DNA of 64,000 nt from positions 1 to 64,000 of the forward strand of contig NZ_WTVA01000015.1 of assembly GCF_009882935.1 (NCBI RefSeq). Direction: 5' to 3'. The notes beneath the pieces were generated by a model. It searched no databases. It was not told the origin of the DNA and was given only the letters and a program-made list of their open reading frames with translations. Source of the stretch: Sneathiella chungangensis. Lineage in GTDB: Bacteria; Pseudomonadota; Alphaproteobacteria; Sneathiellales; Sneathiellaceae. This document shows positions 29,445 through 38,095 of this stretch, piece after piece; position 1 is the first letter of the stretch; every line of letters starts with the position of its first letter. The position numbers were made by a program, and so were the translations under genes.

Positions 29445-30260
29445 ATGAAGTCGAGAAAATATAAAGAAAAATTCGGATGTTTGAGCGCCGCGAAGCGGGT
29501 TTGGGCAATCTCCTCGATCAACGGCGAAGCGGGAGCGTTGATCGCGCTACATGACGAAATCTCCCAACGCTGGGAACATGGCGACAGACTTGTATACCTT
29601 GGAAATTATCTGGGCCGCGGCGGAGCGATAAAGGAAGTTCTCGACGAACTCCTCGCCTTTCGCATCAACCGCCTTTGCCTGCCAGGCATGATCCCGGAGG
29701 ATATCGTTTTTCTGCGAGGCGCCCAGGAGGAGATTTGGCGCAGTCTCCTGCAAATTCAGCTCGCGCCGCAACCCGCAAGCGTCCTCGACTGGATGATAGC
29801 AAATGATATCGGAGCGACGCTCAAAGCCTATGGTGATTCGGCAGAAGAGGCGAAAAAGTATATTCGCGAGGGCATTCTGGCCACAACCAAATGGACGAAC
29901 CGTCTTCGCGAAAAGGTCCGCTCGCATCCGGGGCATAGTGAAATTTTCGTCGCGCTCCGCCGCGCCGCCTATACTCAGGGCGGAGAATTATTGTTCGTTC
30001 ATGCCGGTCTTGATCCAAACCTCCCGGTTATCGAACAGAATGACAGCTTCTGGTGGGGAAACCGTCACTTCAAGGAGATTTCCTCGCCCTATTGCGGGTT
30101 CAGAAAGGTCATCCGCGGATATGAGAAATTGCATCGCGGCGTTACGGTGGGGCCCTATACAGCCACTATTGATGGCGGTTGCGGCTTTGACGGCTCGCTT
30201 GAGGCGGTCTGCTTTACCCTCGATGGTGAGATCGCGGATCAGGTCAGTATCGATCCCTGA
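29445..30260 (+). CDS. Phosphatase-fold (PPP/metallophosphoesterase) protein with lost metal ligands
   Basis: A 271-aa protein that follows the layout of bacterial serine/threonine phosphatases but lacks the residues that hold the two metals. GDxHG is SSING (23-27), GDxxDRG is GNYLGRG (53-59), GNHE is GAQE (92-95), and the late GH motif is GYE (225-227). Only LLFVHAGLDP (His186) is kept. Fold features and spacing remain, and the reading frame is intact, so it is a probable pseudo-enzyme with a binding or scaffolding role, not a decaying gene. I recall similar GNYLGRG proteins in other Alphaproteobacteria but could not check. It sits after carD, separated by a terminator. Confidence 0.7.
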   Translation: MKSRKYKEKFGCLSAAKRVWAISSINGEAGALIALHDEISQRWEHGDRLVYLGNYLGRGGAIKEVLDELLAFRINRLCLPGMIPEDIVFLRGAQEEIWRSLLQIQLAPQPASVLDWMIANDIGATLKAYGDSAEEAKKYIREGILATTKWTNRLREKVRSHPGHSEIFVALRRAAYTQGGELLFVHAGLDPNLPVIEQNDSFWWGNRHFKEISSPYCGFRKVIRGYEKLHRGVTVGPYTATIDGGCGFDGSLEAVCFTLDGEIADQVSIDP

Positions 30261-30281
30261 AGGCCGGCCTGCTGCCGGCCG

Positions 30282-31778
30282 TTATTTCAGATCCTTATAA
30301 AGCGCTCCCGCCGGCGGGACGCCATCTTCAAATGCCGGATTGAGGAGCAGGAATAACTCCTTTTTGTCCTTTACGATATCCGCCATACCGGCAAGGATCG
30401 TCTCAAGGCTGTCGTTCTCCCGTACCGTCCCGATGGCGATTACTACCGGCTTGATAGCGGCCGCCTCCGCCGCATCCATGGGCCGGAAACTCTTATAGCT
30501 TTGGGTGAACCGGGATTGAAGATCCGTATTCGCGGATGTCGTCTGGTAGATAAAGCGAGCAACTTTGCCGCCCCCGAAGTCGATCGCAACGACCGTCAGA
30601 TAATACCTCGTGCCGTTCCGATCCAAAGCGAACCGCGATACTGCTGCCGGCGCGCCGCCGACGTCGGTCATCGCGACGGAGGGCACATCGATCTTGGCCA
30701 GCCATTCCCGGCTCAGGTAATCCGCCAAACTTTGGTTTTCGCTTTTCCACATGGCGATATCGAAAACCATCTGGCTACCCTTGCCGTCAACGGCATATAC
30801 GGCGCGGGAGGAATTAATCAGCTGGAATCCTTCAGGGGCCGTAAACTTGAAACGCAGGTCGGGATGCAGAAATTCGCGGCCACGGATAATTCCCTCTTTC
30901 GGATCATCGCCATAGAGCATTCCGTCAATCTCAGTCAGATAGCGGCTTTTCTCATATTCGCGTTCAAGATTGTCTGCATTCGCCGCGGCCGAGGCTTCTG
31001 CGCGATCAATACGGTCTTCGGTCTGGGGATGCGATGCGAAGAAATCAAAGCTCCCACCTCCGGAATTTCCGGTCACGGCCGCCATATATTTCGTTTGCGC
31101 TTCCATCCGCTTTAAAAAATCAGCCATGGCGTCCCGCGGATAACCGGCGAGCCCCAGATACTTGACGCCGAGCTGGTCGGCTTCGTATTCCTGTTCGCGG
31201 GAATAGTTCGCAACATAAAGTCCGCCCAGCTGCTGCCCCAGTTCATGGACGACGGAGCTGCCCGTAAGGATGCCGGCAAGCGCCCCCAGAAGACCGATGC
31301 CCGTCGCCCTGGATTGACGTGCGGCGCCGTGACGCGCGGTTACATGGCCGATTTCATGGGCCAGCACGCCTGCGACCTCCGCTTCATTATTGGCAAGCGC
31401 GAGCAGACCGCGGGTGATATAGACATATCCGCCGGGAATCGCGAAGGCATTGACGACAGGGGAATTCAGGATCGTAAACCGCCAGGGCAGGTCCCGCATT
31501 TCAGAAACGAAGGCGAGCCGCAAGCCAATATCCAGAATATAGTCGTTAAGGCCCTCCTTGATATATTCTCCGCCGAACTGCGCGACGATCTGGGGATGCT
31601 GTTTCGCCCCGATACTGCGATCGTCCCCCGGCTCGAAAATAGAGAAAAAGTTGTCGATCAGGTCGGCATTGGCCGGTTTGCTTGTTGGCAGTAGGCTGAA
31701 TGCGATCAGGGCAATCGCAAACAGACGCAGCGGACGACCGCGCGTTTTGCGAACTTTCGATGCCTTGCTATCCCTCAC
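30282..31778 (-). CDS. M48 family zinc metalloprotease, exported
   Basis: A periplasmic protease of the BepA/LoiP type, which in E. coli degrades misassembled outer-membrane proteins. A signal peptide (about residues 17-38) precedes the M48 domain; the zinc site is HEIGH (141-145) and the third ligand lies in EQEYEADQLGVKYL. The C-terminal part (about 290-498) is not a TPR array like that of BepA but a family-specific domain without a known function. The start overlaps the end of the nuclease-like gene by 11 bases. Confidence 0.9.
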   Translation of the reverse strand: MRDSKASKVRKTRGRPLRLFAIALIAFSLLPTSKPANADLIDNFFSIFEPGDDRSIGAKQHPQIVAQFGGEYIKEGLNDYILDIGLRLAFVSEMRDLPWRFTILNSPVVNAFAIPGGYVYITRGLLALANNEAEVAGVLAHEIGHVTARHGAARQSRATGIGLLGALAGILTGSSVVHELGQQLGGLYVANYSREQEYEADQLGVKYLGLAGYPRDAMADFLKRMEAQTKYMAAVTGNSGGGSFDFFASHPQTEDRIDRAEASAAANADNLEREYEKSRYLTEIDGMLYGDDPKEGIIRGREFLHPDLRFKFTAPEGFQLINSSRAVYAVDGKGSQMVFDIAMWKSENQSLADYLSREWLAKIDVPSVAMTDVGGAPAAVSRFALDRNGTRYYLTVVAIDFGGGKVARFIYQTTSANTDLQSRFTQSYKSFRPMDAAEAAAIKPVVIAIGTVRENDSLETILAGMADIVKDKKELFLLLNPAFEDGVPPAGALYKDLK

Positions 31779-32541
31779 CAGCCACCTCTTCTCTTTCCAA
31801 CTGCTCCGGAAAATCGAGCTCCATGTAAGGTCCGTTATAAAACCGCACCCTGCCCCGTATAGTAACTGATCTATTCTTTAAGTCGGCCAACTTCCAGCCT
31901 CCGGCTTCAAATTTTTTTCGCGCCCGCGCCGGAATCGCTGCCGTGAAGTCCGTCCGCCAGTCATCCCCAAAGTTCAGATAGGTCACTGACGGGCTTCTGT
32001 AGACATCGCGAATGGTTCCCTCCGCGATGATAAACTCCCCCTTCCAGTAAGCTTTGGGCGGCCTGTTGGCATCGATAATGGAAAACCGACGCCAGATCCC
32101 CGACTTTTCGATCATCGCCGCATTTTCGGCCCTGATAAGTCGTTCCCGCAACGGCAGTGGATAACCCGCGGCGCCGTTCCACAGGCCGAAACCGCGCAGA
32201 ACAAGTTCCTCTTGCAGCCAGCGGCCATCAGCAAGAAGGATCATGCCCTGGCGATCCCCATAGCGATTGACCCCGATGCCTGATTCGCGAAATACCGCGT
32301 CGTCCAGCCGAAACGGCAGTGTGTCGAAGGCCTCCGTAAGGAACCTGACCGCGCGTTGATGGAGCGCGGGATCGGTTTCTTTCCCGACCATGCGGACACC
32401 ATAAAAGGAAACGCGGACATCTTCGCGGGTAATGACACGATCCCCGTCGATCCGGTCGGCATGAAAGACCCCTACGGCCGGATCCGCGAGTCCGCTAGAG
32501 CCCAGCGCCAATAATGCCAGAATTATCCAAACTGCCCGCAT
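31768..32541 (-). CDS. Exported SNase-like (thermonuclease-fold) protein
   Basis: A signal peptide (residues 1-19) is followed by an OB-fold nuclease-like domain (about 22-150) with ADRIDGDRVITREDVRVSFYG, RYGDRQGMILLADGRWLQEELVLRGFGLW and EKSGIWRR, aligning with staphylococcal nuclease. The arginine after the DRYG motif seems displaced (RYGDRQ), so activity is doubtful. A second OB-fold-like domain (about 165-250) follows. The gene overlaps and probably co-transcribes with the M48 protease. I am sure of the fold, not of catalysis. Confidence 0.7.
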   Translation of the reverse strand: MRAVWIILALLALGSSGLADPAVGVFHADRIDGDRVITREDVRVSFYGVRMVGKETDPALHQRAVRFLTEAFDTLPFRLDDAVFRESGIGVNRYGDRQGMILLADGRWLQEELVLRGFGLWNGAAGYPLPLRERLIRAENAAMIEKSGIWRRFSIIDANRPPKAYWKGEFIIAEGTIRDVYRSPSVTYLNFGDDWRTDFTAAIPARARKKFEAGGWKLADLKNRSVTIRGRVRFYNGPYMELDFPEQLEREEVAGEG

Positions 32542-32661
32542 CCTTCCTCCGCTGGTAGTCTGGGAAAAATACGATGTTCAATCAATAGTATTACGCGACC
32601 TGACTGCGAAAATTATTATACACTATTTTTTTGTATAAATATTTTTTTACATTTTAAGTTG

Positions 32662-32675
32662 ATATTTTAAAATAT
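32662..32675. promoter_or_regulatory. AT palindrome upstream of cysH (candidate operator)
   Basis: ATATTTTAAAATAT is a perfect 14-bp palindrome about 40 bases before the cysH start. The same 12-bp core, TATTTTAAAATA, occurs again before the DUF2849-cysI operon (33488-33499). Shared position in two promoter regions of one pathway suggests a common regulator, but such AT-rich words also arise by chance. Confidence 0.45.
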
Positions 32676-32714
32676 ACTCCATAAATATGGTCAAGGATTA
32701 TTCACGACGGAAAT

Positions 32715-33467
32715 ATGATGAGCAATATCGCGCAACAATTCTGCCCCGAATCGGAAGCCGCCCGCCTTCGCGGTCTCTATGGTCATCTCTCCGGTCTTGC
32801 GCTACTCGATGCGCTGGTCTCGAAGGAACTCAACGGGCAGATTATGCTCTCCTCATCCTTCGGTGCGGAATCTGCGGTTCTTCTGGATATGGTGGCAAAG
32901 GTCGATCCAACCATTCCGGTCATCTTTCTTGATACACGGCGCCTTTTCGGTGAAACCCTTCGCTATCAGAAAACCCTGACAGACTATTTCGGCCTTGAGG
33001 ATGTACGCATTATCCGCCCGGATGATGGTACCCTCATGCAGTTCGATCCGGATGATATGCTGTTCAATGAAAACCCGGACAAATGCTGCCATATCCGGAA
33101 AGTCGAACCGCTGGATAAAGTCATGAAAAAAATGGGTAATCTGGGGTATAAAGCCTGGATTACCGGCCGCAAGCATTTTCAGGCGTCAACCCGCTCCACT
33201 CTTTCTGTGATTGAGGCGGATACGGATTTTGTCAAGATCAACCCGCTCGCCGACTGGACGGGGGAGGACATCAAGCAAGCATTCCTGGCCAAGAACCTGC
33301 CGCCGCATCCGCTGGTCGCTGACGGGTTCAAGTCCATCGGCTGCATGCCCTGCACCTCCCGGGTCGCGGAGGGGGCGGATCCCCGCTCCGGTCGCTGGGC
33401 CGGGCGCGACAAAACGGAATGCGGAATCCATCTCGCCCGTCGGTCCGGATTGTCGGCGGCGATATAA
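32715..33467 (+). CDS. cysH: Adenylyl-sulfate (APS) reductase, CysH family
   Basis: Reduces activated sulfate to sulfite with thioredoxin electrons. Of 250 aa, it carries the [4Fe-4S] ligands Cys124-Cys125 and Cys210/Cys213 (CMPC) and the catalytic Cys236 in ECGIH. The cluster ligands mark it as using APS rather than PAPS. Substrate-binding FLDTRRLFGET is present. Starts at ATG 32715. Unlike many relatives it is transcribed upstream of, not after, cysI, and is separated from it by an AT-rich gap of about 130 bases carrying a repeated palindrome. Confidence 0.94.
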   Translation: MMSNIAQQFCPESEAARLRGLYGHLSGLALLDALVSKELNGQIMLSSSFGAESAVLLDMVAKVDPTIPVIFLDTRRLFGETLRYQKTLTDYFGLEDVRIIRPDDGTLMQFDPDDMLFNENPDKCCHIRKVEPLDKVMKKMGNLGYKAWITGRKHFQASTRSTLSVIEADTDFVKINPLADWTGEDIKQAFLAKNLPPHPLVADGFKSIGCMPCTSRVAEGADPRSGRWAGRDKTECGIHLARRSGLSAAI

Positions 33468-33487
33468 TACATTTTTTTTATGGTATT

Positions 33488-33499
33488 TATTTTAAAATA
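33488..33499. promoter_or_regulatory. AT palindrome before the DUF2849-cysI operon (candidate operator)
   Basis: TATTTTAAAATA is a perfect 12-bp palindrome identical to the core found before cysH. A related half-like stretch, AATTTAAAATAAAT, follows about 20 bases later. The gap is markedly richer in AT than the neighbouring genes. Confidence 0.45.
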
Positions 33500-33598
33500 C
33501 ATTTTTCTTGCTAATTTAAAATAAATATCTACATTTACCGATAACGAAGATCGGTCCGGTGATTACCAGATCCGGCCCTGTGATTAAGGAGAGCAACA

Positions 33599-33913
33599 AT
33601 GGCATTGCAAGTTTACACCGCGTCCCTGTTGAAAGAAGGCCTGGTCGCATATCTGTGTCTTGAGAATGGCCGTCCCTCCTGGACATTCGATATCAGTCAG
33701 GCAACAGCCGGTCATGACGAAGAGCTCGATGCGTTGAAACTAGCCGCCGAAAGGTCGGAACAGGACAATATCGTGGTCGCCCCCTATGCCATCGAGGTAT
33801 TGGAGACGGACAGCGGTATCATGGCCACCACGAAACGCGAACAGATTCGCGCATCCGGCCCGACCATTACGCTGCCGCAGGATAAAATTCGCGAGAGCCG
33901 CAGGGCCGCATAA
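33599..33913 (+). CDS. DUF2849 domain protein
   Basis: A 104-aa protein of unknown biochemical role that is a constant partner of cysI in Alphaproteobacteria. MALQVYTASLLKEGLVAYL and the middle FDISQA segment match the family. The name reflects a conserved domain only; a role in siroheme or sulfite-reductase assembly is guessed from its position. A good ribosome site (AAGGAGA) precedes ATG 33599, and cysI follows after 14 bases. Confidence 0.85.
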   Translation: MALQVYTASLLKEGLVAYLCLENGRPSWTFDISQATAGHDEELDALKLAAERSEQDNIVVAPYAIEVLETDSGIMATTKREQIRASGPTITLPQDKIRESRRAA

Positions 33914-33927
33914 ATTCAAGGGTTACC

Positions 33928-35580
33928 ATGTATCAATATTCAGAGCAGGATCACCAGCTCCTGCTGGAGCGGGTCGCGCAATTCCGCGGGCAGGTCGAAC
34001 GCCGCGTAAAGGGCGAGCTTTCGGAAGAGGAATTCAAGCACCAGCGCCTGCGCAACGGCTTGTATCTCCAGCTTCACGCCTACATGCTGCGTGTCGCAAT
34101 CCCTTATGGTCTGCTGTCGTCTGACCAGATGCGAACGCTTGCCCACATCGCGCGGAAATACGACAAGGGGTATGGCCATTTCAGTACGCGCCAGAATATC
34201 CAGTACAATTGGCCGAAACTGGAGGACGTCCCGGATATCCTTGATGATCTCGCGAAAGTCGAGATGCATGCCATTCAGACGAGCGGCAACTGCATCCGCA
34301 ACACGACGTCCGATCCGCTCGCCGGTGTGGCGCGGGACGAGATCGAGGATCCGCGCCCCTATTGTGAACTGATCCGCCAATGGTCCACCTTCCATCCGGA
34401 GTTTAACTTCCTGCCCCGCAAGTTCAAAATCGCAGTGAGCGGCGCAACCCAGGATCGAGCAGCAGTTGCCGTCCATGATATCGGCCTTCGCCTTGTCAGG
34501 AATGACACGGGGGAAACCGGCTTTGAAGTTCATGTCGGCGGCGGACTCGGGCGTACCCCGATGATCGGGAAAGTGATCCGCCCGTTCCTGCCCAAGCAGC
34601 ATATGCTGACCTACCTCGAAGCGATTCTGCGGGTCTATAACATGCTGGGCCGGCGCGACAATATTTACAAGGCGCGCATTAAAATCCTGGTCCATGAAAC
34701 CGGCGAGGATAATTTCCGCGAGATGGTCGAAGCCGAATGGGAAAAGATCAAGAAGGGCGGTCTCCATCTTCGGGACGAGGATTTCGAATGGATCAAAAAG
34801 TTCTTTCTCGACCCGGAATACGAGGAGCTATCGGACCGTGACGGCGAATTCGAGAATCTTTTGCTCACGAACGCCGAGTTCGCTCGCTGGGTAGACAAGA
34901 ATATCGAACTTCACAAGCAACCCGGATATCGCATCGTCTATCTGTCGCTCAAGACCGCGCACCAACCGCCAGGCGACGTGACCGCCGATCAGATGGACGC
35001 GATTGCCGATCTTGCCGATAAATATTCCCTTGGTCAGATTCGCTCGACACATCGGCAGAATCTGGTGCTGAGCGATGTCCGGCTCAAGGACCTTCCCGCC
35101 CTCTGGGGAGAGCTGAAGGCGCTCGATCTCGCAACGCCGAACTATAACCATGTGACGGACATCATCTCCTGCCCCGGGCTGGACTATTGTGCCCTCGCAA
35201 CCGCGCGCTCGATCCCGATTTCTCAGGCGATCACGCAGCGGTTCGACGATTATGACTTCGTGAACGACCTTGGCGACGTTAGTATCAATATTTCGGGATG
35301 CATCAATGCCTGCGGACATCACCATGTCGCGAACATCGGTATTCTCGGCGTCAACAAGAAGGGTGTGGAGGTGTACCAAATGACACTCGGCGGCAGCGCA
35401 CGCGAGGATGCGGCCATCGGCAAGATTATCGGTCCGGCCTTTGAAGCCGACGAAATCGTGGATGCTGTCAGCGATGTCCTCTCGGTCTATCTCGAGAACC
35501 GGGAGGATCCGGAGGAAACCTTCTTGATGACCTACCGGCGGCTCGGCGACGCTCCCTTCAAGGAGCGGCTCTATGGATAA
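33928..35580 (+). CDS. cysI: Sulfite reductase hemoprotein (nitrite/sulfite reductase family)
   Basis: Six-electron reduction of sulfite to sulfide at a siroheme-[4Fe-4S] centre. The 550-aa protein has the family N-domain, the substrate-binding GHFSTRQNIQYNW and IRSTHRQNLVL repeats, and cluster ligands in CPGLDYC (about 415-421) and CINACGHHH (about 456-464). No flavoprotein subunit (CysJ) is in the window, so electrons probably come from ferredoxin or another donor. DUF934 overlaps its end. Confidence 0.95.
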   Translation: MYQYSEQDHQLLLERVAQFRGQVERRVKGELSEEEFKHQRLRNGLYLQLHAYMLRVAIPYGLLSSDQMRTLAHIARKYDKGYGHFSTRQNIQYNWPKLEDVPDILDDLAKVEMHAIQTSGNCIRNTTSDPLAGVARDEIEDPRPYCELIRQWSTFHPEFNFLPRKFKIAVSGATQDRAAVAVHDIGLRLVRNDTGETGFEVHVGGGLGRTPMIGKVIRPFLPKQHMLTYLEAILRVYNMLGRRDNIYKARIKILVHETGEDNFREMVEAEWEKIKKGGLHLRDEDFEWIKKFFLDPEYEELSDRDGEFENLLLTNAEFARWVDKNIELHKQPGYRIVYLSLKTAHQPPGDVTADQMDAIADLADKYSLGQIRSTHRQNLVLSDVRLKDLPALWGELKALDLATPNYNHVTDIISCPGLDYCALATARSIPISQAITQRFDDYDFVNDLGDVSINISGCINACGHHHVANIGILGVNKKGVEVYQMTLGGSAREDAAIGKIIGPAFEADEIVDAVSDVLSVYLENREDPEETFLMTYRRLGDAPFKERLYG

Positions 35581-36076
35581 CTACATCAAGGACCGAAAGA
35601 TCGAGGCGGACGAATGGATGCCCTTTACCGGCCTTGAGGACGGGAGCTCCCTCCCCTCCGGCGATATCTATGTCCCGCTCGAAGAATGGATGCAGGCGCG
35701 CGAAATGCTGCTTGCGCGGAACGGACGGCTTGGCGTCGCGCTTCGTAATACGGACGACCCGGGAATTATCAAGGACGATCTCGAGCGACTGGACCTGATC
35801 GTTCTGGAGTTTCCGAAAATGGCCGACGGTCGGGCCTTCAGCCAGGCGCGAATCCTCCGGGAGCGTTATGGCTTTCAGGGAGAAATCCGGGCGACCGGCG
35901 ATGTTCTACATGACCAGTTGTTCTACATGCAGCGATGCGGCATAAATGGATATGAATTGCGGGCGGATCAGAATCCCGCAAATTCACTCAAGGCGTTCGA
36001 TGAAATGACGGTCACCTATCAACCGGCCGCAGATGAGGAATTCCCGATCTGGCGTCGTGAGCCGAAGTCGATATGA
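35573..36076 (+). CDS. DUF934 family protein
   Basis: A 167-aa conserved partner of the cysI operon in Alphaproteobacteria. LEEWMQAREMLLARNGRLGVAL and FPKMADGRAFSQARILRERYGFQGEIRATGDVLHDQ match the family. The function is not known; association with sulfite reductase is inferred from gene order. It overlaps cysI by eight bases and is followed at once by a terminator, ending the operon. Confidence 0.88.
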   Translation: MDNYIKDRKIEADEWMPFTGLEDGSSLPSGDIYVPLEEWMQAREMLLARNGRLGVALRNTDDPGIIKDDLERLDLIVLEFPKMADGRAFSQARILRERYGFQGEIRATGDVLHDQLFYMQRCGINGYELRADQNPANSLKAFDEMTVTYQPAADEEFPIWRREPKSI

Positions 36077-36079
36077 AAT

Positions 36080-36107
36080 AAGAAGACCGCGCAATGCGGC
36101 TTCTTTT
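36080..36107 (+). terminator. Terminator of the DUF2849-cysI-DUF934 operon
   Basis: AAGAAG-A-CCGC pairs with GCGG-CTTCTT around the loop GCAAT (36091-36095), with one bulged A, followed by TTG. It directly follows the DUF934 stop. Confidence 0.75.
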
Positions 36108-36108
36108 G

Positions 36109-36147
36109 AAAGCACCTGGTTCTCGCTCCCCCGCAGCCAGGTGCTTT
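36109..36147. terminator. Bidirectional hairpin between DUF934 and the YHS gene
   Basis: AAAGCACCTGG (36109-36119) pairs with CCAGGTGCTTT (36137-36147), flanked by As on the left and Ts on the right. It lies just past the stop of the minus-strand YHS gene. Confidence 0.8.
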
Positions 36148-36148
36148 T

Positions 36149-36625
36149 TCATTCAAGGTCCTTTGCGATACCGGGCCAGTTTCCATCTGCCTTTTGTATA
36201 TTGCCGGGAACATCTTCTTCCCATGTGGCTTGCACGCCCTTGGAATAGTTGAGATAGAGCTTGTCGTCGACAATTTTCCAGGCTTCAGGAACGGTTGACG
36301 CGGTATATCCCTGACTGACCGCCCAGGCGCAATATCCGCCGTATTGCGGAGCGTATTTTTCCGGCTCGGCTTCGAACATTTTTTTATGTTCATCGCTTGC
36401 AAAATACCAGTCGACACCCTTCCACTCGACACTATGCTCCTTGCTACCCTCGACAGGCTTTCCGTCGGTGAAGTAGGCAACGACATCGTATCCTTCGACA
36501 GCCGTTCCGAAGAGTGTACTGTAGTAAAGCTTCTCCGCAGCGGCTGTCTGGACGGTCGCAAAGGACAAGAGGGCGGCAATCAAGGCGATCGCCGATATGC
36601 GAAGGTTAGTCCATTGGGTCAGCAT
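36149..36625 (-). CDS. Exported YHS-domain protein
   Basis: A signal peptide (residues 1-30, ending TAAA) precedes a YHS domain (AVEGYDVVAYFTDGKPVEG and FASDEHKKMFEAEPEKYAPQYGGYCAWAVSQGYT), a small fold seen in metal-transport and redox proteins. The protein is predicted to be periplasmic; its ligand is unknown. I chose ATG 36625 (158 aa) because GGGAGG precedes it; the frame remains open further upstream but that stretch lacks protein character. Confidence 0.82.
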   Translation of the reverse strand: MLTQWTNLRISAIALIAALLSFATVQTAAAEKLYYSTLFGTAVEGYDVVAYFTDGKPVEGSKEHSVEWKGVDWYFASDEHKKMFEAEPEKYAPQYGGYCAWAVSQGYTASTVPEAWKIVDDKLYLNYSKGVQATWEEDVPGNIQKADGNWPGIAKDLE

Positions 36626-36728
36626 TTCGAATATCCTCCCTAATATGAAAGAACAGAATTCCTTATGCGGAGAAGATAGGGAAAATGCGGATAACCGCCA
36701 GCCACTTTCAATAACAAAAGCGTGAGCG

Positions 36729-37391
36729 TTATTGCCGCGGCGCGCGTGGACTTGAGTAGAGAAGGGCGATCGCAAGCCCGGCAACAAATCCGGCAATATG
36801 CGCAACCCATGCAATTTCCGCTCCCGGTCCGACGAGCAGGGCTCCGAGAGGCGTCGCCCCAATCACGAAATTTATCCCGAGCAGCACGGCGACCATGGTC
36901 ACAACACCGCGCAATCGATACCGTGGCAGGAGAACAATCATCGTCGCCCCCATCGCGCCGAAGACGGCACCCGAAGCGCCATAAAGCGTGACATCCACAT
37001 TGGCGGGCGCGATCAGATATTCAACAACAGCGCTGAACCATCCGGACAGAAAATACAGCAAGAGAAACCGCGTCGCTCCAAATCGTCGTTCCGTCATCGA
37101 CCCGAAGGCGAGCAGCATTCCCGCGTTCAGGGCCATGTGGCTCCAGTCATGATGGAGGAATAAATGGCTGTTGAGCGTCAGGAATATGTGAAAAAGACCA
37201 CCCAGAGTCGGCTGCTCCAGAATCGCCCCGATGACGGCCGGACGGAAGGAGAAATTGCTGTACACCCAATTCAGCGTTTCCGGCGACGTCACCGTCATCA
37301 AAAGATGAACGCCAATAATGGCAGCGACCAGATATAGGGTCGCGGGCGGCACGTTGAAGACCGGCTCCCGGTTTTGATTATCCGCTGTCAC
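36729..37391 (-). CDS. Rhomboid family intramembrane serine protease
   Basis: An inner-membrane protease that cuts transmembrane helices. The 220-aa protein has about six membrane segments, the catalytic Ser140 in GASG, His199 in AHIAGF, and the HxxxN motif SHMALNAG near residue 85. No substrate is indicated. It lies between the YHS and glutathione transferase genes, transcribed the same way. Confidence 0.9.
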   Translation of the reverse strand: MTADNQNREPVFNVPPATLYLVAAIIGVHLLMTVTSPETLNWVYSNFSFRPAVIGAILEQPTLGGLFHIFLTLNSHLFLHHDWSHMALNAGMLLAFGSMTERRFGATRFLLLYFLSGWFSAVVEYLIAPANVDVTLYGASGAVFGAMGATMIVLLPRYRLRGVVTMVAVLLGINFVIGATPLGALLVGPGAEIAWVAHIAGFVAGLAIALLYSSPRAPRQ

Positions 37392-37412
37392 ACTGGACCA
37401 GTTCTATTGGCA

Positions 37413-38048
37413 TCAGGAAGTCACCGGACCATAGGAGTAATGCCCGCCTTTTTCAAGAGCCCTGAGATACGCCGGGCGCGCCTGCATACGATCGACGAAG
37501 GCGGACAGCACCGGATAAATCTTGAGAATGCCGCGCGCCCTTGCCGCCTCGAGCGGGAAGGACATCATGATATCGGCGCCGGTCAACTCATTGCCGACAA
37601 AAAAATCGCGCGCCTCCATTTCACCGTCCACGAAGGAGAAGTGATTTTCCGTTTCGCTATCTATCCGCGGCATCAGCGGCGCGGCGGCCTCGCCAAGGCG
37701 GCTGGTATATAAGCGGAGCAACAACGGCAGCATCGCCGATCCTTCCGCATAGTGCAGCCATTCCACATATTTGATGTAATCAGGCGAACCAACGTCTGGC
37801 GCCAATCTTCCCTCGCCATACTTCCGGATCAGATGGTCCGTAATTGCGCCCGATTCATGGATCACCATATCGTCATCCGTGATCACCGGCGATTTTCCGA
37901 GGGGATGAATTTTCTTGAGCTCGGGCGGCGCCAGACGCGTCGTTGCATCGCGGGCATACGAGACAATGTCATAATCGACCCCGAGTTCTTCAAGCAGCCA
38001 TAAAATTCGCTGCGAGCGAGAGTCATTAAGATGATGGACCGTTATCAT
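37413..38048 (-). CDS. Glutathione S-transferase family protein
   Basis: A 211-aa protein with an N-terminal thioredoxin-like domain (NDSRSQRILWLLEELG, the serine near residue 11-13 being the likely activator, and GKSPVITDDDMVIHESGAI) and a helical C-domain. It could conjugate or isomerise electrophiles. It sits directly downstream of the acyl-CoA transferase gene and may belong to the catabolic island, but this is only position-based. Confidence 0.88.
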   Translation of the reverse strand: MITVHHLNDSRSQRILWLLEELGVDYDIVSYARDATTRLAPPELKKIHPLGKSPVITDDDMVIHESGAITDHLIRKYGEGRLAPDVGSPDYIKYVEWLHYAEGSAMLPLLLRLYTSRLGEAAAPLMPRIDSETENHFSFVDGEMEARDFFVGNELTGADIMMSFPLEAARARGILKIYPVLSAFVDRMQARPAYLRALEKGGHYSYGPVTS

Positions 38049-38095
38049 TTAGCAGATCCCTTTCGGACAAAAAATTTGTGGGGACGAACCTGTCG

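Noticed and set aside
30262-30280. GGCCGGC/GCCGGCC hairpin as terminator between the pseudo-phosphatase and M48 genes
   Set aside because: The stem is perfect but has no U-tract on either strand, so termination is not supported.
32580-33560. Horizontal transfer of cysH suggested by AT-rich flanks
   Set aside because: Only the gaps are AT-rich; cysH itself has ordinary composition and lies next to its normal pathway genes.
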